64,000 nucleotides of DNA from Emcibacteraceae bacterium (GCA_021774795.1 JAJFIR010000009.1:1-64000); one strand, 5' to 3'; counted from the stretch's first letter, positions 50,997-59,563 are shown. A program made the numbers and translations. Notes: a model not told the origin generated them from the sequence alone.

Positions 50997-51309
50997 GAAC
51001 AACAACCCACAAAACAAACAAAGAAATTTAGAACAGGATAAAGCGCGGGCCGACCGTTATGACCGTTGGTTTGAGCAAGACGGGCTTAAGGACGCGCTTG
51101 AAGGCATTAAGCAATCATATGTAAACGGTATTATTAATTCACACGTCACCGACACCCAGGGGCGAGAGAATTGTTATATCGCCATTGGTGTTGTGGAGCG
51201 GCTCGAAGGGCATATCCGTAGCATCATCGGTGGCGGCAAGATGGCAGAAAAAACACTGGCCAAGATTCAGCGGGAGCAAGCCAACGGTAAGATTTTTAAA
51301 CTATTTTAG
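50989..51309 (+). CDS. Phage structural or accessory protein (106 aa), TTG start
   Basis: 106 residues. TTG 50989 follows an AGGAGG at ideal spacing inside the portal gene, overlap 8 bp. Soluble, charged: YDRWFEQDGLKDALEGIKQSYVN, GRENCYIAIGVVERLEGHIRSIIGGGKMAEK. Common small protein next to podovirus portals, role unknown. Confidence 0.72.
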   Translation: MDKNNNPQNKQRNLEQDKARADRYDRWFEQDGLKDALEGIKQSYVNGIINSHVTDTQGRENCYIAIGVVERLEGHIRSIIGGGKMAEKTLAKIQREQANGKIFKLF

Positions 51310-51328
51310 AAAAGAGTTATTTTTCCGT

Positions 51329-51599
51329 TTGACTTTATTGGGACCCGCATTGATCCTTAATGAGTATTCAGGCTTTATGCGACTGGTTAAAGTCGCCAAT
51401 CCAACCACAGAAAAGCATTCTGGTTAAACAGAATGTTTTTTTATGTCAAAATAATTTCCTCAAAAAAGACAACACCATGGCAGAAGCAAACAGCAATGAT
51501 CCACGAGAAGTAGAGCTTATCGGACTTTATAAAACGCGAGATAATGAAATAAAACGTGGAAATCAGTTAGCTACTGCAATGCTCGATCAAAGAATAGAA
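51329..51599 (+). repeat. Cassette leader and shared N-terminus, copy 1
   Basis: About 270 bp repeated at 53034-53305: late element TTGACTTTATTGGGACCCGC (51329-51348), hairpin GCGACT/AGTCGC (51379-51396), terminator CATTCTG/CAGAATG with T7 (51416-51442), then the first 40 codons of a toxin-like ORF (MAEANSNDPRELELIGLYKT in copy 2). Confidence 0.78.
51416..51442 (+). terminator. Rho-independent terminator ahead of glycine-zipper cassette
   Basis: CATTCTG (51416-51422)/CAGAATG (51429-51435), 6-nt loop, then TTTTTTT. The equivalent hairpin in copy 2 (53118-53143) has different bases but preserved pairing. Confidence 0.8.
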
Positions 51600-52268
51600 A
51601 ACCTCTTGGGGCAACTTGATGGAGAAAAAATAAAACCTTCGCATAAGACTAAAGAGAAAAATGAAAACCAAAAAGAAAACTCAGAGCAGTACATGGGTGA
51701 ACTAGAAGGAAAAAACCTTGATGGTATGTCTGAATATTTAATTTCTTTGGGAGAACATCCCGCTGGGCCTCTGCTTAATGCCAATCGGTTTTTGGTTGAA
51801 GGAGCGAAGGTAAGGAAAGCATATGTGGACGAAGTGTCAAAATTGAAACCCTTTGATTACGACAGAAGAAGTTATTTGAAATTAAAGTATAGAAAGCCAA
51901 CGCCCAATGAATTCCTTGGCCCCATAAAAGAATATAGGGAAGGTACAGGAAGAAGGAAAGGCAGCGTAGGTAGGGCGCATGTTACTAACCCAACTGTAAA
52001 TAAACTTGCGAGTGCAGGCGGACACTTGGGAAGAGGTTTAGGTGTTTTAGGTGTCGGTTTAGCGGCCAAGGATATCTATGAAGCGGAAAATCGAAGACGA
52101 GCTGCACTTGCAAATGCTTTTTCAACCGGAGGAGCAATTGTGGGTGGTTTAGGTGGTGCCGCTATTGGTGGACCTATCGCAATAGGAACTGGGATAGCAG
52201 GCTCCCTAGCAGGCGGCCATTATGGGTATGATCTTGGTGAATATTTGCATGACACGTTATACGAATAA
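51477..52268 (+). CDS. Toxin-like protein with C-terminal glycine-zipper membrane domain
   Basis: 263 residues. N-terminal ~45 residues (DPREVELIGLYKTRDNEIK, LATAMLDQRIENL) are shared with the frameshifted gene at 53185. A Lys/Glu linker follows, then a C-terminal glycine-rich hydrophobic segment AIVGGLGGAAIGGPIAIGTGIAGSL with GxxxG spacing, as in pore-forming or membrane-disrupting toxins and some ejection proteins. ATG 51477 chosen over the upstream open frame to 51360, which crosses the terminator. The partner 52351-53019 is a PH-like membrane protein, the candidate immunity. Located between portal and scaffold. Confidence 0.65.
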   Translation: MAEANSNDPREVELIGLYKTRDNEIKRGNQLATAMLDQRIENLLGQLDGEKIKPSHKTKEKNENQKENSEQYMGELEGKNLDGMSEYLISLGEHPAGPLLNANRFLVEGAKVRKAYVDEVSKLKPFDYDRRSYLKLKYRKPTPNEFLGPIKEYREGTGRRKGSVGRAHVTNPTVNKLASAGGHLGRGLGVLGVGLAAKDIYEAENRRRAALANAFSTGGAIVGGLGGAAIGGPIAIGTGIAGSLAGGHYGYDLGEYLHDTLYE

Positions 52269-52350
52269 TTGCTTTTATAAACTAAATCATACATTGCATA
52301 ATTATCAATGTTTTGCTATGGTTTGAAGGCAATAATATGAAGTGTTAAGA

Positions 52351-53019
52351 ATGGAATACTATAGTGAAGAAATAAAACTGGGCTTAGTGTTTTTTGGGTT
52401 TGTTATTTTCGGATTTCTTTCAAATACAATTATAATGAGTTTTATTAGAAGTCATAAAAGTTATTGGAAATATATATACATCATTGGGATGATTATATGT
52501 TTGCTGATTTTATGCGGTGTGTTGAATTACTTTTTGGGTGAGTATTGGTTTATAGCTGCATTAACTTTATTCGTATTTGCTCAATTAGTATTATTTTCCA
52601 GCCATTTTCTTTGGCATAAATTGAATAGCTCAACCAACCAAGTTTTAAATGATAAGTTCAAAACTTCAGAACAATTTAAACTTATGTGGAGCGCCTGGAA
52701 GGATACGAATTACAGCTTTTGCACGGATCAATATTTAATCGACATCAGACCGTTTGCTGTCAGGAAAATTGGTTGGGACAAAATTTATGAAATAGAAGGA
52801 GAAGAACAAGAAACATACGTTATACCAGCAACTATTTTATATTTTTGGTATGGTAAAAATCAATATTTTGCTATCAATGATACTTGCGAAAATTTTAACG
52901 ATATCGCGAAGATGATGCAAAAAAACTTTCCATCAATACCCAAAGAATGGCCAAACCATGTCTTTAATGCAGAGGGCCGCATAATTAAACTCTATTCCTA
53001 CGAAAATCAGGTTTATTAA
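52351..53019 (+). CDS. Membrane protein with PH-like domain, candidate immunity protein
   Basis: About 222 residues; GTG 52342 is an alternative start, and no strong ribosome site is seen. Three TM helices (GLVFFGFVIFGFLSN, YIIGMIICLLILCGVLNYF, AALTLFVFAQLVLF) precede a soluble domain with FKLMWSAWKDTNY and FPSIPKEWPNHVFN. Paralogue of 18306-18962. Follows the glycine-zipper gene, so it probably protects against it. Its C-terminal codons (KLYSYENQVY) recur as an orphan fragment at 54644-54679. Confidence 0.62.
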   Translation: MEYYSEEIKLGLVFFGFVIFGFLSNTIIMSFIRSHKSYWKYIYIIGMIICLLILCGVLNYFLGEYWFIAALTLFVFAQLVLFSSHFLWHKLNSSTNQVLNDKFKTSEQFKLMWSAWKDTNYSFCTDQYLIDIRPFAVRKIGWDKIYEIEGEEQETYVIPATILYFWYGKNQYFAINDTCENFNDIAKMMQKNFPSIPKEWPNHVFNAEGRIIKLYSYENQVY

Positions 53020-53033
53020 TTATATTTCCAAAG

Positions 53034-53305
53034 TTGACTTTATTGGGACCCGCATTGATCCTTAATCAGTACATAGGATTTATGCGACTGGTTAAAGTCG
53101 CCAATCCAACCACAGAACAGCATTTTGATTAATCGAAGTGCTGTTTTTTTATGTCAAAATAATCTCCGCCAAAAGGACAGCACCATGGCAGAAGCAAACA
53201 GCAATGACCCAAGAGAACTAGAGCTTATCGGACTTTATAAAACACGTGATAATGAAATAAAACGTGAAAATCAACTCGCCACAACAATAGCTTGATCAAA
53301 GAATT
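53034..53305 (+). repeat. Cassette leader and shared N-terminus, copy 2
   Basis: Copy of 51329-51599: late element (53034-53053), hairpin GCGACT/AGTCGC (53084-53101), terminator stem (53118-53143) with CAGCATTTTGAT pairing ATCGAAGTGCTG, then 40 codons of the shared N-terminus before a frameshift near 53290. The stem differs in sequence from copy 1 but is conserved in structure. Confidence 0.78.
53118..53150 (+). terminator. Rho-independent terminator, copy-2 leader
   Basis: CAGCATTTTGAT (53118-53129)/ATCGAAGTGCTG (53132-53143), two G-U pairs, then TTTTTTT. Loop TA. Confidence 0.8.
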
Positions 53306-54109
53306 AAAAAGCTTGAAGGAATGATCAGTCAAGAAAAGATAAAGCGGCTCGAAAATGATGATGAATACTTGAATACTATAAGTAATAATGCTATCTTAGG
53401 TAGTAATTATGAAAGCAGTTATTATAAACTCTGGAAGGATAAAGTTGAAAAGGTCTTACCTTATTTTAAGCAAATGAATCCTTACGAAAAAGATGTATTT
53501 ATTAACGAGTTAAACGGATATGACAAAAATAACCCGAGAGAAGTACGTGTTTATCACGACGTAACAGAGGATAACGAATTGAACAATTATCGCGAAGTTA
53601 GTGGAAAATTAGCAGATGTAGTTGATCATTATCCGATGCGAGATATTCATGAGCTGGGGACACCAATTTTGTCTGGTAAAGATTATGATGGTTTCTGGGA
53701 CAAAGTGAGGAATTTAGTTGGCATGGGACCGGAGGAGAGAACCTATTCTTCATACTATTCGCCCCTTCAGATTGGATATGAGAAAAAAGCTGATAGTGGA
53801 GTAGGCGTAAAATTAAATGAAAGGGACTATGGCGGGGATTTTATTCCTTATCATACGCATTTTGTTAAACAAGGTTTCGAAGATATTTATAGTGGCCCTT
53901 CAAAAATCGATTATGCGAACTCGTTTCGTAAAAATGGACGCAAAGGCGTTGAAGGCGACCCCGGTCTTTTATATGATTTAAGGAATGGTGAGACCTTATT
54001 ATATTTTGGTACGGCTGCTGCTGAGGATGTAAAAATGGATAGGTTTGGCAATCCGATTAAGATGAATGGTCGATATATTGTTATAAATAAGGGAAATAAA
54101 CCGAGTTAA
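53185..54109 (+). pseudogene. Toxin-like protein, frameshifted after shared N-terminus; His-Thr-His (JAB/DUF4329-like) C-terminus
   Basis: ATG 53185 encodes MAEANSNDPRELELIGLYKT and on to LATTIA, then TGA; deleting one base near 53290 joins it to LDQRIKKLEGMISQ and the frame 53321-54109. The C-terminal part has FIPYHTHFVKQGFEDIYSGPSKIDYAN (HTH followed by SxxD-like residues) and KGVEGDPGLLYDLR, reminiscent of JAB/DUF4329-type metallopeptidase or deamidase toxins; zinc ligands not proven. Whether frameshift, programmed slippage or error is unclear. Followed by a small anchored protein. Confidence 0.6.
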
Positions 54110-54122
54110 CAAAGGGGGTAAA

Positions 54123-54596
54123 GTGCGTAAGTATATTAAAGTATTGTTTTTTTTCGTCGGATTTTGGGCGATGTACACGGTTATATTTGAAAGTTTTAAG
54201 CCGGAACCAGAAGATAAAAGACAGATCGAATATATGGATGTAACACTGGAAGAATTGCTTGCTCATCCGGGAAATTATGAAGGACTTTATGTTCGAACAA
54301 GTGGAATATTCCCTCATAGAAATGAAGTAGATGCAATTTTTCCGACCAAAGTGGAAGCGGAGAGAAAAATTTATGAAAAAGCTGTTGGCTTTGACACCTT
54401 TTTTTTACGACATTATAGCGGTCCTTATGGGGCTCCTACTCCGGATCTATATGATCAAATGAAAATTGAAGGGCGCTTCGGTTATAACATAAAATACAAT
54501 GATTCTAATGCTTTTGGCTCAATAACATTAGTGCCATTTATGCTTACTAGAGCACATATTGTTAAATCAAAAAATATGAAAATACTACAGTTTTAG
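54123..54596 (+). CDS. Signal-anchored small protein, candidate immunity protein
   Basis: 157 residues, GTG start with AAAGGGGGTAAA just ahead. One N-terminal hydrophobic anchor (IKVLFFFVGFWAMYTVIF) is followed by a periplasmic soluble domain (YMDVTLEELLAHPGNYEGLYVRTSG, PYGAPTPDLYDQM). Positioned 13 bp after the HTH-type toxin-like gene. Function inferred from position. Confidence 0.58.
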   Translation: MRKYIKVLFFFVGFWAMYTVIFESFKPEPEDKRQIEYMDVTLEELLAHPGNYEGLYVRTSGIFPHRNEVDAIFPTKVEAERKIYEKAVGFDTFFLRHYSGPYGAPTPDLYDQMKIEGRFGYNIKYNDSNAFGSITLVPFMLTRAHIVKSKNMKILQF

Positions 54597-54643
54597 AAAT
54601 GGAAATGACAAAGTGCATCCATGTATATGCGGCAGTATATGGT

Positions 54644-54679
54644 CGTGTTCTCTATTCCTATGAAGACCAAGTTTATTGA
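54644..54679 (+). pseudogene. Orphan 3' fragment of an immunity gene
   Basis: Encodes RVLYSYEDQVY and stop, matching the end KLYSYENQVY of the PH-like membrane protein at 52351-53019, with nothing of the rest of the gene. A relic of cassette turnover. Confidence 0.6.
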
Positions 54680-54705
54680 ACAGATCTAATTCAATCTAAT
54701 TATTT

Positions 54706-54735
54706 GCCTGATTCATCCTGTATCAGGCTTTTTTT
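54706..54735 (+). terminator. Rho-independent terminator
   Basis: GCCTGAT (54706-54712)/ATCAGGC (54722-54728), 9-nt loop, TTTTTTT. It ends the plus-strand cargo unit. Confidence 0.85.
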
Positions 54736-54836
54736 ATTCCTGAATGATCAGGAAACTTACTCCCTTGTGTAGTGATGCACAGGAGATTTTTTTAACATTG
54801 AGCATGTTTGAGAATAGTTTTTAAATAAAAGGTGTA

Positions 54837-55442
54837 CTAGTTAATTTTGGATAGATATTTTTCCGCCTCGGATATCATATTGTGACGTTGATATAATTCT
54901 ATCGCTTGCTGATAATATAATTTTGCCTGATCTGGATTAGATTGACTTTCTTCAAATTCAGCAATTTTAATACTTAAATCCGCCGCGGAACTAGCGGCTA
55001 AATTATAGCGTATTTGCATTGTTGATTGACTTGCTAATAGTTTGACACCTTCTTCGCTGCTAAATAATTCGTCGTGTTTTTCGTAGAATATCGAACGTCT
55101 CATAAGATCATTGATATAAATTTTTCGGGCTTCATTAAAATGCTCATACTTAATTTCGAGATCCCCTAATTGTCTTAGCCAGCCTAAACTGCCGCTATTA
55201 TCGGTAGGGTCATCTTCAGTATCGAAGAAATTCTTCAGAAACTGATGGTCGGTTGCTGTAGCTTTCTTTTTATGTCCCTCTTCACTTTGTTCAAATAAGA
55301 GAGCAAATTTGTGTTTAGGGATTTTATTATTTGAGGCGGAAGGGGCGCTTTGAAACGATAAAGCTGTGGTCATAGTTGCCGCAAACATCAATAAAATTGA
55401 TAAGATTATACGGATGATAAAATCTATTGATGATGTGTGCAT
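54837..55442 (-). CDS. Exported TPR-like protein on the opposite strand to the late genes
   Basis: 201 residues. N-terminal signal/anchor (IIRIILSILLMFAATMTTALS), a polar mid part, and a TPR-like helix pair near the C-terminus (ADLSIKIAEFEESQSNPDQAKLYYQQAIELYQRHN). Minus strand between cargo and scaffold, so it cannot belong to the late operon and is an independently expressed lysogen (moron) gene. Related in type to the host TPR/Sel1 genes here. Confidence 0.6.
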   Translation of the reverse strand: MHTSSIDFIIRIILSILLMFAATMTTALSFQSAPSASNNKIPKHKFALLFEQSEEGHKKKATATDHQFLKNFFDTEDDPTDNSGSLGWLRQLGDLEIKYEHFNEARKIYINDLMRRSIFYEKHDELFSSEEGVKLLASQSTMQIRYNLAASSAADLSIKIAEFEESQSNPDQAKLYYQQAIELYQRHNMISEAEKYLSKIN

Positions 55443-55520
55443 GTAACCCCATTTTGTATCAAAAGATTAATTCATAAATCGAGTTAATGCAATAAATTCC
55501 TGTGAAACAGGATCATTAAG

Positions 55521-55550
55521 CCCCTTACATTTTTTGTACGGGGTTTTTTT
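55521..55550 (+). terminator. Rho-independent terminator before scaffold
   Basis: CCCC (55521-55524) with inner TAC pairs with GTA and GGGG (55540-55543), then TTTTTTT. 28 bp before the scaffold start. Confidence 0.65.
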
Positions 55551-55577
55551 ATAACCCCAACATTAAGAGGTAACATA

Positions 55578-56753
55578 ATGGCCCATCCCGAAACGGAAGC
55601 CCTGAACGACACTCATCCATCAGAAACTCCTATAGAAAAGCCGGAAAATGAAGAAAGTTATCATCGCGGCCCTGTGACAAAGGCACTAACGGTTGAAGGC
55701 GCCGCAGCGGAGCTTGATAAAATTTTTGAAAATGATCCGTCAGAAAAAGCGATTGAACGCCGAAAATATAATGAGCAAAAGACGCTTTCAAAAAATTTAA
55801 AGGCACTTAAATTAAAGCCTAATAATGATCTGGACCCCGAGCAATCGGAACATTCAGATACGGAAGCAGATACAGATAATTATGAAATTAATGATCATAT
55901 GCAGGACGCCGAACATGAGGTGGCAATTAATCAGGAAACAGAATTTGATGAGGAAAACGGAACTGAGGATCAAGACGAAGACCTATCAGCCATCCCAGCC
56001 CCCATCAGTTGGTCAAAACAACAGAAAAAGATTTTTGAAGCCCTTCCACCCGAAGCACAAGACGTTATTGTCGAGCGGGAAAGGGAACGTGATAAAGGTT
56101 TTCAAGTTAAAGCGACCGAGCTTGCACAACAAAGACGCCAACTGGAGGAAATTGAACAGCAAGCGATTTTAGAACGCCAAATGTACGCGGATACGCTCTC
56201 CCAACAAGTGGGGGCGCAGATGGTTGAGCCGAATATTGAGGAACTTAACCCCAATTCGCCAACCTATAATCCCAATAAATATTGGGCCGATAAGGAAAAT
56301 TATGACGCGCTGGCCGCTCAGCAGCAACAGCTGCAGCAACATTCAGCAAAATATCAAAACCTTATCGAGCAAAATGCGCAACTGGCACAGGCAGAATTCA
56401 TTAATTTGAACCATCAGCGCCTGGCCGAGAATATCCCCGATTGGGAAAATGAACAGCACCGAGGCGAGCTTATTCGTTTTGGTGTCATGCATGGCTACAC
56501 ACCGGAAGATGTCCAAACGGCAAACCCCGAAGAGGTTACATTGCTAAATAAGGCGATGAAATTCGACATTCTGATGGCACAAATGCCGCAGGTACAGTCC
56601 CAGGTAAAAAAAGCGCCCAAGGTCCAAAAACCCGGTGCAAAAAAACGGGGTACATCCAACAGGCGTGCATTGGCGGACGCAACAAAAAAACTTAAACGGA
56701 CGGGCTCCACAGAAGATGCGGCGGCCGTTCTTTCACATATTATGAAGGACTAG
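55578..56753 (+). CDS. Phage scaffolding protein
   Basis: 391 residues, highly charged and helical: acidic N-terminal region, a mid coiled coil (VERERERDKGFQVKATELAQQRRQLEEIE), QQQLQQHSAKYQNLIEQ, and a basic C-terminus (KKAPKVQKPGAKKRGTSNRR). It starts ISWSKQQKKIFEALPPEAQDVIVE after the acidic section, typical of podovirus scaffold. It guides capsid assembly and leaves the procapsid. The capsid gene starts 3 bp later. Confidence 0.85.
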   Translation: MAHPETEALNDTHPSETPIEKPENEESYHRGPVTKALTVEGAAAELDKIFENDPSEKAIERRKYNEQKTLSKNLKALKLKPNNDLDPEQSEHSDTEADTDNYEINDHMQDAEHEVAINQETEFDEENGTEDQDEDLSAIPAPISWSKQQKKIFEALPPEAQDVIVERERERDKGFQVKATELAQQRRQLEEIEQQAILERQMYADTLSQQVGAQMVEPNIEELNPNSPTYNPNKYWADKENYDALAAQQQQLQQHSAKYQNLIEQNAQLAQAEFINLNHQRLAENIPDWENEQHRGELIRFGVMHGYTPEDVQTANPEEVTLLNKAMKFDILMAQMPQVQSQVKKAPKVQKPGAKKRGTSNRRALADATKKLKRTGSTEDAAAVLSHIMKD

Positions 56754-56756
56754 AAA

Positions 56757-57716
56757 ATGGCAGTACCAACAAATACATACCAAACATACGATACACGCGG
56801 CATTCGCGAGGATATCTCAGACACGGTTTATAGCATTTCGCCAACGGAAACACCGTTTACGTCTTCCTGTTCAAAGGGTGATGCGAAAAACACTTATGTT
56901 GAATGGCAAATAGACGTGCTTGACGCCGCAAATGAAGCAAACGCGGTTATAGAAGGCGACGATACGGTATCCGATGCCGCCGTGGCATCAACCCGGGTTG
57001 GAAATTATACCCAACTTATGGACAAAGTGGTTCAGGTATCATCCACCAACCAGGCGGTTAAAGCCGCAGGGCGCAAAGGCGAGCTTACATACCAAGTCGC
57101 AAAACGCGGCAAGGAACTTAAGCGCGATATCGAAAAAATGGCATTGGCAAACCGAGCGTCAAACGCCGGTACCACATCAGCGGCCCGCAACTCGGCCGGT
57201 GTTGGTGCATGGTTAGTGACAAACACAGACCGCGGCGCAACCGGCACAGACGGCGGCTTTTCCGGCGGCATCGTTGCCGCGGGGGGTGCCGGCACCGCAA
57301 GACCATTAACCGAAACCATGTTTAAAGGTGTGATCGCCAGCTGCTGGTCAGAGGGTGGTAACCCGGTTAACATTTTTGCAAATGCGGCACAAAAGCAGGC
57401 AATTTCTGCGTTTAGTGGTATTGCGACGCTTCACCGTGAATCGAGTATTAAAGACAATAGCCAAGGTTCCATTCTTGGAGCGGCGGATGTTTATATTTCC
57501 GATTTTGGTGAACATAAGGTTATCGCAAACCGCTTTATGCCGACAGATGCGGTTTATTGCATTGATCCTGAATATTGGGAGCTTAAACACCTTCAGAACC
57601 TTGGATCGCAAGAGCTTGCAAAAACAGGGCATTCTGATCGTCGGCTGCTTTGTGTTGAACTGGCTGTATGCAGTAAAAACGAGGCTTCAAGCGGCGGAAT
57701 TTATGATTTGACATAA
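56757..57716 (+). CDS. Major capsid protein (DUF5309 / SU10-type)
   Basis: 319 residues: TRGIREDISDTVYSISPTETPFTS, YTQLMDKVVQVSSTNQAVKAAGR, RDIEKMALANRASNAGTTS, ADVYISDFGEHKVIANRFMP and RLLCVELAVCSKNEAS. The family has the HK97 fold and is found in podo- and siphoviruses of diverse hosts. Ends before a terminator. Confidence 0.92.
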   Translation: MAVPTNTYQTYDTRGIREDISDTVYSISPTETPFTSSCSKGDAKNTYVEWQIDVLDAANEANAVIEGDDTVSDAAVASTRVGNYTQLMDKVVQVSSTNQAVKAAGRKGELTYQVAKRGKELKRDIEKMALANRASNAGTTSAARNSAGVGAWLVTNTDRGATGTDGGFSGGIVAAGGAGTARPLTETMFKGVIASCWSEGGNPVNIFANAAQKQAISAFSGIATLHRESSIKDNSQGSILGAADVYISDFGEHKVIANRFMPTDAVYCIDPEYWELKHLQNLGSQELAKTGHSDRRLLCVELAVCSKNEASSGGIYDLT

Positions 57717-57740
57717 ATCGGTCTCATAAACCCTTAAGAA

Positions 57741-57772
57741 GGGCGTCCCTGAAAACGGGATGCCCTTTTATT
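57741..57772 (+). terminator. Rho-independent terminator after capsid
   Basis: GGGCGTCCC (57741-57749)/GGGATGCCC (57757-57765), one G-U, then TTTTATTTT. Confidence 0.85.
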
Positions 57773-57788
57773 TTGAAAGGAAGATAAA

Positions 57789-58412
57789 ATGGAAATGTTT
57801 AATTTAGGGCTTGGCCTTAACCGTGATATATTGGTGCAAGAGTATATAAAATTAAAAGCTCAGGAAGATAGAAACATATTAGCCGGGTTAGCAAACTCAT
57901 CCGCTTCCCGACCATCAGATGAAATTTTAAAGGAAATAAATAAAATTGATGCTGATGCATCTGAAGAACTTGAAACAGAACCGAAATTTATAATAGAAAC
58001 ACCCGAAATTGACATTTCTGACATTCAAAAGGAAATTGATCATTCTTTAATAACGTCAAATCTTGAAGCGATAGAAAATTATGCCCCAGCCAGCAGGGAA
58101 ATTCCTACCGACCGATCGAAATTGAAATGGGACTATAAGCCGTCGTTCATAGACACTGTTGAAAGTGATAATTATAAAATTGTAAGGGGAACGCCAAAAG
58201 ATAGGCGTGATCAAAGTTATATTGCAAAGAGAATACGATATCCAGGTGTTGCTGCCCATTTTGATAAAATCACTAAATCTATACCAAAATTCAATCATAA
58301 TGACTTGGGACCGATTTATACTGATGACCAGAAGCGTCTTCATGAATATTATATGGAAATATGGCCTGAACCAGATGTCTTGGATGCTATTGGGTTACTA
58401 AAAATAAAGTGA
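57789..58412 (+). CDS. Cargo/toxin-like protein, unknown C-terminal function
   Basis: 207 residues, ATG 57789. N-terminus FNLGLGLNRDILVQEYIKLK, acidic linker (ADASEELETEP), then basic polar region NYKIVRGTPKDRRDQSYIAKRI and FNHNDLGPIYTDDQKRLHEYY. No catalytic motif recognised. Sits right after the capsid gene and is followed by a three-helix membrane protein, as with other cassettes, so it is grouped with them; a structural role cannot be excluded. Confidence 0.5.
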   Translation: MEMFNLGLGLNRDILVQEYIKLKAQEDRNILAGLANSSASRPSDEILKEINKIDADASEELETEPKFIIETPEIDISDIQKEIDHSLITSNLEAIENYAPASREIPTDRSKLKWDYKPSFIDTVESDNYKIVRGTPKDRRDQSYIAKRIRYPGVAAHFDKITKSIPKFNHNDLGPIYTDDQKRLHEYYMEIWPEPDVLDAIGLLKIK

Positions 58413-58594
58413 GGTATTTGGTATTTGTCTTATGTAAAAAATTATATTACCCTCAATAGAATGAGTGCACGTTATTGCAATTGGGGGTATAATAACGTGC
58501 CATTATGCGTATTTGCGATTATATTTGATAAATATTTTGCGGTTGATGACTATCAAGATTAAAACATGATCGCTTTGAAGGTATGGAGATAAAA

Positions 58595-58852
58595 ATGGAA
58601 GAGTATGTAGTCGAATTCAAAATCGTGTATGGTATCCTTACTATGTGCTTATTATTTTTCACATTAAAATATCGTTCGGAACGTAAACTTGTGATTATTT
58701 TATTGTTGGTGGGCGTCACCGGTTTCAATCTTTATTCATACATGACTGCAGGAACAATGGATGTGTTTTGGTCATTAATTAATATTGTAGTTTTCTATTA
58801 TTTTTTTATTAAATATTTTTGGAAAACATCGACGTCATCTGATGATGATTAG
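58595..58852 (+). CDS. Small membrane protein (three TM), candidate immunity protein
   Basis: 85 residues from ATG 58595, 6 nt after GGAG (ATG 58583 is less well spaced). Helices: FKIVYGILTMCLLFFTL, LVIILLLVGVTGFNLY and VFWSLINIVVFYYFFI, with an acidic C-terminus. Follows the 57789 cargo gene and precedes a terminator. Confidence 0.55.
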   Translation: MEEYVVEFKIVYGILTMCLLFFTLKYRSERKLVIILLLVGVTGFNLYSYMTAGTMDVFWSLINIVVFYYFFIKYFWKTSTSSDDD

Positions 58853-58935
58853 ATGAATTTTTATTCATCTTTGAATGAATGAGTTAACTTAGCACTTTAC
58901 AGAATATTTTTTCTTTCACAGCTAACATTGGGAAC

Positions 58936-58959
58936 AGGACGCACTTAGCGTCCTTTTTT
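58936..58959 (+). terminator. Rho-independent terminator
   Basis: AGGACGC (58936-58942)/GCGTCCT (58948-58954), 5-nt loop, TTTTT. Confidence 0.85.
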
Positions 58960-59057
58960 AATAACAAGTTCCTTTCAAAGATGACGGTTTAGCGCCTGCA
59001 TACGCGTGGCCATTTCGGATGGTCATATGGTTTAACTTATAAACATGAGGATTTAAA

Positions 59058-59246
59058 ATGACCCAAAAGACACAAAAGAAAATATCCCCAAAGAAACGCA
59101 AATTAAAACCCGTTAAGGTGAGGGGGCTACTTGCCAAAGGCGCGTGGCACAGTGACGGTAAAATTCCATGTGGTGAAGTGGCAACTATTTCGGCAAACGA
59201 TGCCAAGTCGCTTATATCCTTAAAGCATGTGGAGAAAATAAAATGA
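59058..59246 (+). CDS. Small basic phage protein (62 aa)
   Basis: 62 residues, Lys-rich N-terminus (KISPKKRKLKPVKVRGLLAK), then HSDGKIPCGEVATISANDAKSL. A similar small protein commonly sits between capsid and adaptor genes in podoviruses. Overlaps the next gene by 4 bp (ATGA). Role unknown. Confidence 0.65.
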   Translation: MTQKTQKKISPKKRKLKPVKVRGLLAKGAWHSDGKIPCGEVATISANDAKSLISLKHVEKIK

Positions 59247-59563
59247 GCAAACGTCTTCTTGATTTCGATACAGAAACCAGCATTAAAACTTACCATCATT
59301 ACGACGAAGCGGATGATGTGATGGCCATAGAAACCACACAGGATGTCACACCGATCCTTGAGCTTAATAAAGCGCAGCAGAATGAAGGATTAAACAAAAA
59401 AAGTGACATGTGGCACGCAGCGACCATTCCGGCAGTAGTTCAGCTTGAATGGATGACGAAATTTGGCGTCGATATGATGAACCAGAACCACTGGGGCGCC
59501 GTTAAAAAACTGCTCAATAGCAGTGAATATTCCCACCTTCGACGCAACGAGTTTAAATTATGA
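59243..59563 (+). CDS. Phage structural protein (106 aa), hypothetical
   Basis: 106 residues: LLDFDTETSIKTYHHYDEADD, HAATIPAVVQLEWMTKFGVD, NQNHWGAVKKLLNSSEYSHLR. The HWGAVKKLLN segment is a recurring motif of small phage proteins near the capsid. Its TGA overlaps the ATG of the phospholipase-like gene by 4 bp, so the toxin-like gene is translated with the structural gene. Confidence 0.68.
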   Translation: MSKRLLDFDTETSIKTYHHYDEADDVMAIETTQDVTPILELNKAQQNEGLNKKSDMWHAATIPAVVQLEWMTKFGVDMMNQNHWGAVKKLLNSSEYSHLRRNEFKL

